Shown one piece after another: positions 1 through 11,720 of a stretch of DNA of 64,000 nucleotides. Made by a program: the position numbers and the translations under genes. Numbering within the stretch: position 1 is the first letter of the stretch; every line of letters begins with the position of its first letter. Below the pieces are notes generated by a model. That model was not told the origin of the DNA. It ran no database searches and saw nothing but the letters and a program-made list of their open reading frames with translations. The DNA is from Cliona cf. orientalis (Eukaryota > Porifera > Demospongiae > Clionaida > Clionaidae): contig OZ005692.1 of NCBI GenBank assembly GCA_963930775.1, forward strand, positions 4,078,135 through 4,142,134, written 5' to 3'.

Positions 1-223
1 CACAAACATCCAAAATGGTGGACAAAAGTAAATGGACAGCATGTTATTGAATTTCTCCCCTATCCTCCAGTCTGCCACGGTGTAGCTCGTATTGGTTGTG
101 TACATGTATAAGCTTCTTGTGTCTTATTGTGCACGTAAAGCCAGGTGCAGACACATGTATAATTTTATCGCAAATGATAACGTTTTCTTCTCTGTTCATA
201 TTATACTCACGTATACACTGTAG

Positions 224-1958
224 GTTGAGCAGTTTTGCATCAGCAGCCCTCATGATGACATCTCCTGGAAGCTGATGGATGAGATAATTAACAATGCAGA
301 GGAGTTTTACCAATCTCTGGGAGTGGCCTACCGTATCGTCAGTATTGTCTCTGGTAGTAAAGTGTACTGTGTGTGCATGCATGTACATGTACATGTACGT
401 TTGTGTGTATATACGAGTATACATACACATTGTACAATAGTATGGTCAAATGTTCTGCGTTTCAGGGGAGGTTGATCAAATCGTCTACATTGTATAAATT
501 CCTTTAGATAAATTTGCTGTCCACTCTACAATGCCATGCATAACTTTCAAGTAATTATTCAATATTGAGCCCAGGCCCCTGTAGGTATGTCTTTACAGGT
601 ATGTGTGAGTGAGTGTGTGTGTGTATCTATCTATATATCTCTGTCTGTTCAGGTGAGCTGAATAACGCTGCTGCTAAGAAGCTGGACCTTGAGGCTTGCC
701 TTCCGTGAGCTTGTCTCCTGCTCCAACTGCACTGACTACCAATCCAGGAGGCTGCAGATACGCTATGGGCAGACCAAGAAGATGAACACACAGGTATCAT
801 GAGTCAGCCTAGTCTAGGAGGAACTCTGGTCTCTAGCTGCTTAGAAAGTGCCAGCCTAACCAAGATATATCATTTCAGAGGTCATGAGACCATGTATTTC
901 AATTGAGCTAAGGACATGAGTTGCATGTTCATAATAATTATAACATTGTAGTGGTAATTAGTTACAAATATGCTTGTAAGAATGTAGATTGCACTTATGT
1001 ACAAATGTACGTATGACATTATGTATTATTTGGCTGTATTTTACAGATTGAATATGTTCACATGCTTAATGCAACGATGTGTGCTACCACGAGGGCTATC
1101 TGTGTTGTGCTGGAGAACAATCAGACTGACGAGGGAATCGTTGTCCCTGAAGTGCTCAGAAAGTACATTCCTCCAGGTATAGTCAGGGGCGGAGAAATGG
1201 GGGGGGGGGGGGGGCAGGGGGAGCTTCAGCCCCCCCCCCCCCCCCCCCCCCCCACTTTGGAAACAAGGGGGGCTGAGCCCCCCATTTTATCACATGCCCA
1301 TACTACAAAATTACAGCAACATAGTTCTGTCATAATTCTAGTTGTTTGCAAAGAGTGCTGAAGTAAAAATTGCTACTAAAATCAGTCCAAAAACTGGTGC
1401 CAGATTGCATCAGAAACGCTCTCAGAGAGTCGAAATTTCCAAAATTTTCTGGGGGAGCATGCCCCCAGATCCCCCCTAGGTGGACTGTGGGCATATGCCT
1501 ACAGCCTAACAGTTGTCCCAGTACACAGTCAAACTTCTGAGCCCCCCCCCCCCCCCCCCCCACTTTTGCTACCTGTTCTCCACCCTTGATAGTTCTCTCT
1601 CTCTCTTCAGTGTTCTCCCTAGCATACCTAAGGCATATAAAACCAATAAACCTCAGTATAGAGTTCCTTTGATGTGGGAATAGGGATAATCCATGTACTT
1701 TGTTGTGGTCACAGGCTCCACCCAAACTATGCCCACCTGTCTTTCCTAGAAATTTGTTTGCGGAGAACACCTCTCTCTCCGAATGTAATTATGCCTATTT
1801 CTTCTCTATTCGTCTCTGTCTTACACACTTATATTACTCAAGGTATGGATGAGTTCATTAAGTTTGTGAAGCCAGCTCCTATTGATGAAGTGCCGACTAA
1901 GAAGCAGAAGAAACAGATGGCTGGGCAGAAGAAACCTGCTGAAGCAAAACAAGAGTAA
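224..1958 (+). CDS. SARS1: cytosolic seryl-tRNA synthetase, 3' exons (5' part outside window)
   Basis: Charges tRNA-Ser with serine in the cytosol (class II synthetase). Four exons fit: 224-353, 653-793, 1047-1176 and 1843-1958 (TAA). Visible stretches match the animal enzyme closely: [65 protein letters not shown] (motif 3 region) and the lysine-rich tail [18 protein letters not shown]. Splice phases agree (1, 0, 1) only if exon 2 is 17 nt longer than it is here. Around position 699 the expected residues between LDLEA and FRELVSC (a W-F-P-G-x-G-x segment) are missing and the frame breaks into a stop. This is an assembly error, an allele or a pseudogenising deletion; everything else looks like a conserved working gene. 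Intron 3 holds a small transposon. The N-terminal coiled coil and motifs 1-2 would lie upstream of the window. Confidence 0.93.
1179..1593. mobile_element. non-autonomous TIR element with 5-bp TSD in SARS1 intron 3
   Basis: A 405-bp element (1184-1588) begins CAGGGGCGGAGAA and ends TTCTCCACCCTTG, imperfect inverted repeats, flanked on both sides by ATAGT. It contains long G and C homopolymer tracts and no coding capacity. It starts 7 bp downstream of the exon 3 donor. The superfamily is uncertain: the CAGGGGCGGA-type end is hAT-like, but only 5 bp of duplication is visible. Confidence 0.6.
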
Positions 1959-3480
1959 TGTATAAACTCTACATGTACATGTATGTTTATTTGCTACGAC
2001 ACTATTGTCAGATAGATATCAACTATCACGATCGTGTGGGCGGAGCTGACAGAAGCCTGGGAAGGCGATATATGCCGTGAAAAACTGTTTAGGGAGCGAA
2101 CCTTAAAACCTAGCTAGTATGTTTATTGTTGGTAGCAGCTTCTCTGGGCCTGGGAATGAAGGTAATCACTGAGCTAACTGTTTATATTATTGTGTCGAGA
2201 TCTAGAGCTCAACTGTGTTGAGTGTGACTGCAGTATGGTAATGATGATCTAGTGAGGGATGTGGCTATGACTCGTGTGTACAATTTTGGCTCATCGTCCT
2301 GGATATGTGTACCATATTTAATCTAATACAACGTACGGAAAAAAAAATTTGAAAACACTCGTTTTTCTGGTAAAGATCGTCGATCGCTCGTATACAAACG
2401 TTATGAGAAGTAAAAAATGCTAATTTCTTGCATTAAATTGGATCATGCATTGTATTCGATTAACTACAGTAATTGTTATTATGCCACTGCCAGTGGCGTT
2501 CCCAGAATTTGAGGGAGGGGGGTGTTAAGACATTTGCGCGCAAAGCGCGCGCGAAAAATCTTAGCCACGCCCCCAAAATGTTGACCACACCCCTAATTAA
2601 ACGCGTTCTTGAAGGTAGCTAGCTGACAAAGAAGGCTGTTTTAGGCCGAATAACGATGAGAAACTGCTATTTTGGGAGCGAATTTTAGAGGCCAGTAAGT
2701 TTATTGTTGGTAGTCATTGAAATTTTAATATCCATTGCACGTAATTGACCCTTTAAATGCGGCAAATGGGCACTTGCCCGGGATACTATGGTACGTATAG
2801 CCGTATGCATACTCGAGCTCAGTAGTAAACTTTTATAATATTACAAGGAGTGAGCAAGTACATGTAGAGAAGGCAATTCTGTTTTAAGCAACTATTCTGG
2901 GGAGCCTTAGCAAATGAAACTGCAAGACTATTAACAAGTTTCTCTAGCTATATGATTGATGGAGTCACATGATATGTACGTGCATCCTTAGTCTATCAAC
3001 CTTTTCGCTGGATGACCTTCACCCACACACAGGCGCATAGAGTAGGTATAATGGTTGTCGGGTGAAAAGGGTAGAGGTTTCAAGTGTTTCTGTTTGGTAG
3101 ATACTATCAAAAGATTATTTTTGTGGCTTCCTATCCTGGATACATAGTATATAATATCTATATTTGAATTAGCTCTTGCACTCTTTCCCAGAGGCAGAAG
3201 ATTTGGACTCTAGAAATAAGGCACTATAATATTATAATAGCTTGGAATATACAAGTGGGACAATGGATGCTACAATTTCGCTTTGATTGGGCAATTTTGG
3301 GGGGCATTAATTTTCTTCAAAGTTGATCATGCCCTTAGAACTGATTTATTATAAACATTATTCCCCTGATAATGGGATTAGATAAAGTGATCTTATATGT
3401 TTTCGAATATGGTCCATTAGGGTTAATGCGTACCAGGTAATAATGAACACATGTGCAAAACAAACGTTATAGGACTACTT
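1959..3480. other. intergenic, no gene seen
   Basis: AT-rich sequence 3' of SARS1. A solo terminus starting CAGTGGCGTTCCCAG is at about 2491. This hAT-like end is seen again at about 3954 (same orientation) and, inverted, at the right end of the 30-36 kb hAT element. No convincing exon on either strand. Confidence 0.5.
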
Positions 3481-3875
3481 ACAAGTACAAAACAAGACTG
3501 TTACAATGAAATTGAAGGATGAAGTAGGGATGCGAGGGCCAAAAAGTACACAAACAAGATTTGTAGGGATAATCATGTCCACTATACATCCCTTTTCTCC
3601 ATTATCATCACCAGTTGACAGGGATTCATTGGTGCTATCCTTAACTTGAATCTTGTATGCATGTAAGAGAAATTTATGTTGTCGTCTATATTACTATGGC
3701 TCTTAGGGGTAGGGGATTGAGTGTCGCATATTACTGCCTGGTTAGATAATTCCTGCACCTACTCAAAAGCCAGCATAGGGATGTGTAATGGTGTGATTAT
3801 CCCTACTACTTTGTGTACATTTTGGCCCTCCCATCCCTACCTTCATCCTTCAATTTCATTGATTTTTATACTAGT
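3481..3875. mobile_element. palindromic MITE
   Basis: Inverted arms: 3504 CAATGAAATTGAAGGATGAA pairs with the sequence ending CAATTTCATTG at 3861, and the arms extend inward through a GGGATAATC/GATTATCCC block. A related copy lies at 36,678-37,090 and fragments at 39.1-39.3 kb. No ORF of interest. The outer border is approximate and no TSD was found. Confidence 0.6.
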
Positions 3876-4839
3876 TTCTGATATTCCTCTTCAGCGTAAT
3901 TCATCTATCATGATGTTCTCATTAACTCTTAACTTGAATTTTAATGGTGCAGTCAGTGGCGTACCCAGGGGGGTGCTCAGGGTGCTGGAGCACCCCATCA
4001 GCTCTGGCACAACAGCCAGTTCAGTAGCTCAGTGATAAATATTGTTACTGATAATCGATGACTGGAAGCTAAAGCAGCAAATGTAATTAGTGGCTGTTAC
4101 TGAATCATATTCCACAATCAGGTATAAGTAAGGGCTTAGTGTATACTGTCTATGTATGCATACAATAAATTAAATATGTGACCAGTTGCAAGAAAGAGAC
4201 CATTAGTTGGACTTCTAACTAAGAATTAAATATTGAATTTTCTCCAAGTTTTAAATTTCATCTCAACATGAAGGCATTTTAAAGCGTTTATCTCTTGCAT
4301 CAAAATTAATGAGTATAATTAGTACGTGTTTCTTTTGCAGTAATTTTTGAATTTCCCTCAAGCCCAAAGCACTGACTGTAAGAGCTATGACCGTGAATAC
4401 AGCAAGCGCCGTCAAGAGTATGATGATTATCATCCATATTATTCTAGTTTTTTTAAGATCTTTACCATTTTTTCTTAATCACTTCAGTCGGAGTTACTGT
4501 AGTGTTGCCAACCTGAAGTGTTTCATATTCACTGCTTTTGACTTGAGCTGCATTCATCACCATATACACGTGACCACTATTCTGCAATCTCTCTCGGATG
4601 GTTCCTTCAGTGTCTCCTGTTGTTCCTGATCATGATCGTGAATAACGTCGATATTTTGATCCTCCATTACTTAATTTTGCACTAAATTAATTACTATTAC
4701 TTACGTAGTACAATCGGATACACACCATGCAGCCAGTATGGTTGTAATGCATTGTGGTGGCTAAATTTACTTTAAATGCTCTTCAATTAAAATATACTCC
4801 TGCAGCTGTATAATGTTGACATGTACTGTTTTGTTTCAA
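3876..4839. other. intergenic, no gene seen
   Basis: Non-coding AT-rich stretch with a solo hAT-like end (CAGTGGCGTACCCAGG, about 3954). Parts of 4500-4630 resemble 6190-6310, a diverged dispersed repeat. No exon supported. Confidence 0.4.
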
Positions 4840-5220
4840 TACCGTAGAAACTGGTTGTTAAGCGCATGCGCTTATAACACGCGGCAGCAAGAAAATATGC
4901 GCTTAACAGGAAGCATGCGCTTATTTATTAATTAAAAGTGCTAAAACACGGTAGGTGGGGCGTGCGTAAAGAACGTGTCGAGGGTAGAAAGGCCTACAGC
5001 GATGGCCAAGAAGCGACCAGAGAGCGTAATTCTCGACGTTTTCTTCTCCAGCCTACTTCTAGCCTTCTTTCTGGGCTTGTGTAACCGATCACTCGTCGTT
5101 CAGGTGGCTTGCTGGGCATGTGCGCCCAACAAAAAGCGGTAAAACTCGCACAAAACTATGCGCTTTATAAAAAGTATGCGCTTAACAGCGAACAGCACTT
5201 AACAACCAGTTTCTACGGTA
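4840..5220. mobile_element. TA-flanked MITE (TACCGTA family), copy 1
   Basis: Ends TACCGTAGAAACTGGTTGTT and AACAACCAGTTTCTACGGTA are perfect inverted repeats with TA outermost on both sides, as expected of a Tc1/mariner-type insertion. The interior repeats GCGCATGCGCTTA motifs near both ends. Non-coding. Related copies are at 9631, 21193, 22449 and 23678. Confidence 0.8.
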
Positions 5221-5554
5221 TCTTTGGAAATAGTACACTACCTGTCACCTATACTACTTCTGTGTGAATTAGATTTCCTCTTTGGTTAATACTTTCATTA
5301 ATTTTCATAGAGAGCAACAAACATTAATAACAACTAGGCCGGTCATCCTCCACAAGTGCATGGGAAACATAATGAAGCTGCCAAAATTTAATTAATTTCA
5401 ACTCAATACAAGCATTGATAGATTAAAGAGGCACTTCTGATCAAGAATGGCCAAAGCATATACTTGAAATTTTCTAAGTTCTCGTAGGATGTCTGTACAT
5501 AACGAGATCCAATGTTATAAGTAGGCTAGCATACTTAGAAAATTTCAACAACTA

Positions 5555-5650
5555 AAAAAATATCGAAGCATAAAGCGAGATTCGAACCCACTAGCTACAT
5601 TCTGTTCCACACACAAGAGCCCCAACCACTAGCTACACCACCGCTGTTGT
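5555..5650 (-). repeat. tRNA-derived SINE-like sequence
   Basis: Read on the minus strand it has an A-box-like GTAGCTAGTGGTTGGGGC followed about 45 bp later by a B-box-like GTGGGTTCGAATCTCGC, the internal Pol III promoter layout of a tRNA. I could not fold a full cloverleaf with a good acceptor stem, so I call it a tRNA-derived SINE or tRNA pseudogene rather than a tRNA gene. A similar arrangement occurs at 21,000-21,095. Confidence 0.4.
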
Positions 5651-6866
5651 CACTGCTGCCAATCATTATTTTCCCCCTTTCATAGACAAACCCTAGAGAC
5701 TAACCCTGCTAACCATTGGCAACCCATCCCCTCCCATCCATACCGCGTATATTATTATCGAAATCATTATGTACACATTATGCGCATGTGACTACGTCAT
5801 AACCACGTGCCGATTATCTAATTAGGATGTCTGTACATAACAATTTTGTATAACATTATTACCGGTATTAAGGATAAGCAGCAAAATTTGCAATAATCAC
5901 ATTTTAAGTATAAAATATAATTTTATGTTGTATATGATATTATTATGATGCATAATATTATATACATAAGTTACTCAAATTACTATTAATTTATATGCTA
6001 ACTATTATTCAGCCATGATAAAATTTAATGTACACACAAAAATAATAAATGTTGGCTGTATGCAACATGTGAGCATGAATATTAAATAATATTTTATCAA
6101 TGTAATCGTATTGGAGTGCTGAAATAATTAGCTAATATGTTTGCAATTACCATTCTCTTCTATAGTAGCTAGTGCAGGCAGTTTGAAAATTTTCATATTC
6201 ACCATTTTTGACTTGAGCTGCATTCAGCACCATGTATACTTGACGACCAGTATTATCTCTCTCTCGGTTGGTTCATTCATGCAGTGTTGATCTATTGTCC
6301 TGATACTGATCATCAATAACGTAGCTACTGTCTTCATCCTCCACGATAATAATTATATAATTACTTTCTTGGTGTTTAATTAACTATATATCCCACCTAA
6401 GTATACTTAAGTATTATATCAGCCGGGGTATAACTAGGATATTTTCCCTCCCTGAGGGGTACAAGGGAAAATATGATCCATATTTCCCTCCCTCTGGCTA
6501 TTACTTTGACCATGCAATCAGAGCCATTGTTTTAGTTCACACAAGCAGTCACATCATCATACCTACTATATTCGCGTGTGCATCAGCACAGTGCCACTAC
6601 TGATTGCACCATGGTTGCACACACACTCCACTATACATAGGCAGTAGACATTGTTTACACAGACACGGAAACACACGCACACTAATTGACACTAATCAGG
6701 AACCAATTAGCTATCACTCGATCTGTCAGTTCTACCACGTGGCAAGTTCAACTGCAAGTGAACTGTATTAGCTGCTGGACCAAGTCTCAATAGCCATTGC
6801 CCGAGTTTGTTGAACAGTGAAACTATTCTATTTGTTTTCGAAGCTACCTGACTGTCTTCTGTTCAC
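5651..6866. other. intergenic, no gene seen
   Basis: AT-rich. A short imperfect palindrome with TATTTTCCCTCCCT on both sides of its centre lies at about 6440-6500, probably a degraded MITE. No exon supported. Confidence 0.4.
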
Positions 6867-7332
6867 GGAAAGCTGTAGCCTCGTCCCCAGGCCCTTCGAG
6901 GGGAGGAGGAGAAAGGGCCTGGTACACACCGTTTGCGCATGCGTCAACTTTTCCGTAAAAACGTCCGTAAAAGTTTACGTACACTAACCCCTACCACGTG
7001 CTGATAAGTGAAACGATCCATATGTCTACAGAATACGGAATGACCTCATGACCTTTGCACTAGCGCTCGTGCTAAACGCGCGCCTACTCGGATTGGAGTC
7101 GAGGCAGTCCTTCGTTGATCGATATGGCGAAGTCCCTTGAGCTTCCTCGAAGTCTCGCTCGAAACTCGAACCGTTTTAAGCTTGCCAAAGAAGTTAAGGT
7201 CAAAGGGCAAGTATACTAGGAAATATCCGATCCCCTAAGATTCTTAGGGTAACTGAGCATGCGCAAACAGTGTGTACCAGGCCCTTTCTCCTCCTCCCCT
7301 CAAAGGGCCTGGGGACGAGGCTAGGAAAGCTG
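6867..7332. mobile_element. MITE with 9-bp TSD, same family as the RecQ transposon
   Basis: The element proper is 6876-7323 (448 bp). It starts TAGCCTCGTCCCCAGGCCC and ends with the inverse complement of that type (GGGCCTGGGGACGAGGCTA). It is flanked by a perfect 9-bp duplication, GGAAAGCTG, at 6867-6875 and 7324-7332. Arms run about 70 bp and contain a purine-rich GAGGGGAGGAGGAG tract inside a small hairpin, then a CGCATGCG core. Same architecture as the elements at 19,462 and 44,267, but a distinct subfamily. Non-coding. Confidence 0.9.
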
Positions 7333-7724
7333 AAGCACTGGTTGATTTAACTAGCCATGGTTCCGTGACTCAAGCCATGCTTTGCTGGCTGAGTTTGTTC
7401 AGTTTTACTGTGCAACTCTCGGTCTGTTCAGAACTATTGTTGCTAGGTTAGAACGGTTGTTGCTATGCATGTAGACTATGGTGCGCGTGACTTTTAGCCA
7501 ATCACGTGGGATATATAATAGTTATAGCACGGTTGCCAGGGATTTATGGCAGTAAACCGACCCGAGTCCGAGTCCGTGCTATAACTATAACATAGCTTAT
7601 AAAATGTCATGTACACAGTACCATGATATGAAACTAATTTTAGTAACATTATGCGGCTAGACTGTTTTAATTATACTATGATGGTTAATTAAAACTTGCT
7701 TGCTTTTCAGTATACTACTATTAT

Positions 7725-8263
7725 TACCCCGCGCACATGCGCAAGGGGGTAAAGTAATCGGTTGTATCGTTGTCGTTGTTGTTGTCGTTAGCACAAAAAT
7801 CGTCATATCTCGAGATATAGGCGTCTAAGCGACTCGTAATCACAACGAATCAATCGAAGTCGGCGAAAAACTGGCTTCAGTGTGCATCAAATCGAGGGAT
7901 ACGGTCCACGAGCGTCACAAATAGTGCCTTTTTGTTGGCCATCGTAGCCACGCCTATCGACAGTGCCCATCAATGCATATACATACCCAATATTGTGCTT
8001 TCTGCTCATGCGCACAACTAAGTGGCCAAGCATATGACTGGTAAAGATTGTCGATGTTCTAATATAATATTATACCTTCCTAGTCTGGGCTAGGTCTGGG
8101 TGCAGAGAGCGCTTTTTCAAGTGTCACCGGAACCCCCAGTAGGCTAAGCAGCATTAAATTTTCTATTTCTCTGAATTTTACAAAATTATAGCCATGCGTC
8201 GAAAGTAAATCTATAGATTGCACAATGTGCGCGCGGGGTATGTGCTCTACAGAGCTCTAGTTT
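7725..8263 (+). repeat. dispersed repeat with TACCCCGCGC hairpin end, copy 1
   Basis: Starts with a palindromic TACCCCGCGCACATGCGC hairpin, followed by GGGGGTAAAG and a GTTGTCGTTG-rich stretch. Ends GGGGTATGTGCTCTACAGAG then CTCTAGTTT. The same two ends recur at 17,465-17,870; a left-end piece lies inverted at 38,880-39,028 and a relative at 63,508. No ORF, no recognised superfamily. Confidence 0.6.
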
Positions 8264-9630
8264 CCCTATGTGTCGGATTCCGTATGTCTGTCAACACGTA
8301 AGGCCACCCAGAATTAAATGTTCGTTTGAATTAACCCGACTGACTGTAAAATTTAATGCATCCAATAGTGCAGGCATATAATATACCGACTCAGACTTTT
8401 AATAGGACTGTCTTAAAAATGTATTTTTAAGCTACCACATAGCACAAACCTCAAGACAGCTGGAATACTACAAGTTTACATAGAAACACTGACACTTGTA
8501 ATTAAATTCTTTGGTTAAATTATCATCCGCCCGACTGACCGACCCTACTATTTCGTGGTCATGTTAGTTCAAACAAACACTTTTGTTCTGTGTGGCCTAA
8601 TGTTTCAAGCTTTCAATAACTTGAGAAATACCACACTACCTGTTGCTTACAACTGATGCATGAATTTCCTCATTCAGTACTAACCTTTAATTGTTGTCTA
8701 GGGTTAATGATTGCTCTACACAACGTGCATGTACAAGGGATAAAAGCGATTGATTCTATCGTAATTTTCACCTACGTACATAGCTATAGTCTTAGAATAT
8801 CTTTTCAATTCAAGCCCATAACACTGTCAATATTATTTAATACCAGGTAATATTTTATATACTTGACAATAACAAAATTAGCATCTTTTCATGCAAAGCT
8901 GTGTGGGCAGCACTTTTCTTTAGATAATTAAAACTCTTTATAAACTATAATTACCAGTACAGTTTCTATTAGTTAATTCGAAGCTATTTCTCATTCTGGG
9001 TACTGGCTGCCACGACACATAGTCTTAGTAGAAATAAACACGAGACTCTGCTAACGGCTGCTAGTTAGCTCCTACCTTATATATATCTATTATAGTAGCT
9101 CAGCAATTATTGCCCCCGTATTTCACTCATTAGTAAGTGATTATTTCTATATATCCCAAATATAATATATTATAGGAAATGGAGGAAACAGAGTATGCAT
9201 CAGTTGGTATTGAAAATCAAGGAATGCGTGGATCAAGAAGATCAGTAGTGTATAGCTACTGAGCTTGACCATGTAGCTACTATCACTTTCATACTGCCTC
9301 CCTTGCATCTGTTGATTGAAATTGTCACAGTGTATTATGCATAGATAATAATTTAGACTGCGTACGTAGTCTAAATTATCTATGGTATATATGTTACAGA
9401 AGCCATGATTTTGTATACAAGTGCATTAAATAATATAGCACAGATATCCTATGATTATAGCCGTCAATGAATTATGGCTACATTACCGGTATACTCATAA
9501 TATTATGGGATACTCAGTACTATCAATTGAGTTACTATAAGTATACCACTCTAAAATTAACAGCTAATTAGCATGCATGGTCACATGACGCATAGAGCGC
9601 AAAAAAAAAAAAATAGTACTCCAGTGTATA
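8264..9630. other. intergenic, no gene seen
   Basis: AT-rich. Includes a short palindrome centred near 9364 (ATAATTTAGACT inverted around GCGTACGTA). No exon supported on either strand. Confidence 0.4.
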
Positions 9631-10221
9631 TACCGTATCCTCCCGAAAATAAGCCCCTGCTTTTTTAGCGGTAGACATGACCTAGACTGGGGAGGGGGCT
9701 TATTTTCGAATATGCACTTTCCCTCGAATATAAGCCCGCCCCCCCCCCCCCCTGTGAAAGCGACAATGATCACGATCCATTTGCAGTCGTCGTGTGGAAG
9801 GACGACACCATCGTTGGTCACGTACCGCGGGAAATATCCAGAATTTTTTCTTCAAAAGAGCGGCAGCGAGATGATCTGTCAAGTAGACAGCAACAGACGA
9901 CGATCGGTGGTGGGGAAAGGACTTGTTGTTCCGTGTGTGCACGTCGTCAGAGGAAAGCAAAAGCATCATGACCGGCTCACAAGTGTCATCGCCAAGCTAT
10001 AAGTGCCATCATAACAGAATGACTTCAAAACAGGCTTTTCTAAAAGTCACATGTGCCATACAAAAGATTCCTCTTTGTACTCGTAGTCAATTGAAGGGCG
10101 GGGTTATGTATGTACGTACATACGCGCTCACGCGTACGTGTGCAGTCTACTTGGTGGGAGGGGGGCTTATAATCGAGGCAAACATACCTGAGGGGAGGGG
10201 GCTTATTTTCAGGATACGGTA
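9631..10221. mobile_element. TA-flanked MITE (TACCGTA family), copy 2
   Basis: Left end TACCGTATCCTCCCGAAAAT and right end TTATTTTCAGGATACGGTA are inverted repeats with terminal TA. The block AATAAGCCCCC is repeated inward on both arms. Contains a C homopolymer at about 9739. Short ORFs inside are not convincing. Confidence 0.75.
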
Positions 10222-10722
10222 CATTCATTAGAGAGGCGCCATAATTAGAATGGGTGCGGTATGGATTAGCTAACACAAAGGTATAATAGTTATATAGCTA
10301 GCTATAGCTACATTAAGGGTCACAAAAATATATATAATATTATTATGGCCAAGTCACACACTATAGTGTTATAATAATATTTGTTAACGCAAAACATATG
10401 AAATCTACAAAACACAGCTGACTAGATGTCCATATAAATAGAAATCGAAATTATACATAGCTGAACAGATTTTTTTTTTAATTATATAGACGTGTATAAT
10501 TGTCTGCTATAGTGTATATATATACATCTTGCTACAATTATTAAAACATTATTATACAGACAACTTATAATATTATAATAATATTATTATGTTATATATA
10601 ATATTTGTTGCTACAATAGAAGCAAAGGATGCATAATTAGCTAGCACAAACATGGGTTACAATTATAGTAATAATTATTCAATACACATAATTAGTTTAT
10701 GACCATAGAATAAACATTGTCA
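10222..10722. other. AT-rich 3' flank of kinase 1
   Basis: Low-complexity TA/ATT-rich sequence with many short ATTATAATATT motifs. Nothing coding. Confidence 0.4.
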
Positions 10723-11720
10723 TTAATTGATACTGGAATGGCGAGAAGACAAATCACAAGTGTTCTGATCAGAGGTTGGTGTGATCTGTGCAAGGTTGGG
10801 ATCATGCCTAGCAGCCAAAAGGGGGTGATTCTTGAAAAACTTGGTTAGATCTTCAGCAGGTGGTCGCTTGTCAGGTCCGTTTTGTAAACAATCAACTAAA
10901 AGCTCGCAGATATTGTATTCATTCACTTGAACACCTTGACTGTGATCTTGTGCATACCTTCTCAACGTGTCAAAGTACATTTGCCTCCGCTGTACCTCAC
11001 TACGTGCTAGTAATTGTCCATCCCCCCGATCCTCCACTGCAAGCAATAGCTCTGATGGATATTCATTTATGAACACAAATAAGGCAAGGTGCCCGAAAGA
11101 AAATATATCTATCTTCTCATTATACTTCGTGTGGTGCAGCATTGATTCTGGGGCAGAATACAATCTTGTACCAGGAGTATAGGTCATACTGTTTTGAGTT
11201 GACATCTGATCAATTCGAATAATTGTTGAATTACCGAAATCAGATATCTTTGCTAATCCCTGCGAATCCAATAAAACATTATTTGCTGTGAGATCACGGT
11301 GGATGACAGCTGGATGTTGACCATGAAGATAACAAAGACCTTCTGCCACATCTAAAAGAATGCGCAGTTTTGTAGGAAATGCTGGTGGAGGTTGAATGCT
11401 ACTGCAAAGCCTGTCATGGAGGCTACAGATCAACTTTTCCATGATCAATATAGGTAATACTTCATCACCATCCAAAGGCACTCCAATATAGCTGACGATA
11501 TTTTTATGCCTGAGTAACACAAGTATAGTGTACTCCCTCATGAATTTTTTATTAAACTTGTGCAGTGCTTCATGAAAACATTTTGCTGCATATTCCACAT
11601 TACGTATTTTCACCACTTTTACACAACCATATGAACCCCTTCCAAGTTCCTTTTCTGTAAATGTAACTGGAGTTTTTATTAGTAGCTCCCTATATACTGG
11701 TGCTTCAGATGAAAGAAGTC
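10723..11720 (-). CDS. protein kinase (TKL-like), C-terminal exon holding the whole kinase domain
   Basis: Predicted Ser/Thr or dual-specificity kinase. The last exon runs from an acceptor at about 11721 (TTTTTTATAG) to the stop at 10723-10725. In order: glycine loop GRGSYGCVKV, catalytic lysine in EYAAKCFHEA, HRDLTANNVLL with catalytic Asp, DFGNS, substrate-loop YSAPES, then DIFSFGHLALFV and a C-lobe ending near KRPPAEDL. All residues needed for catalysis are present. The exon opens in phase 1, so at least one upstream exon on the minus strand (beyond 11,720) exists, but I could not find it; 12-14 kb is repeat-filled. Same unusual signature as kinase 2 (24.6-29.9 kb), suggesting a lineage-expanded family. 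The ligand or N-terminal domain is unknown. Confidence 0.88.

Noticed and set aside
44-430. 128-codon minus-strand ORF
   Set aside because: Overlaps antisense to a conserved SARS1 exon; no domain.
5555-5650. Functional tRNA gene
   Set aside because: Pol III boxes are present, but I could not pair an acceptor stem or a convincing anticodon arm.
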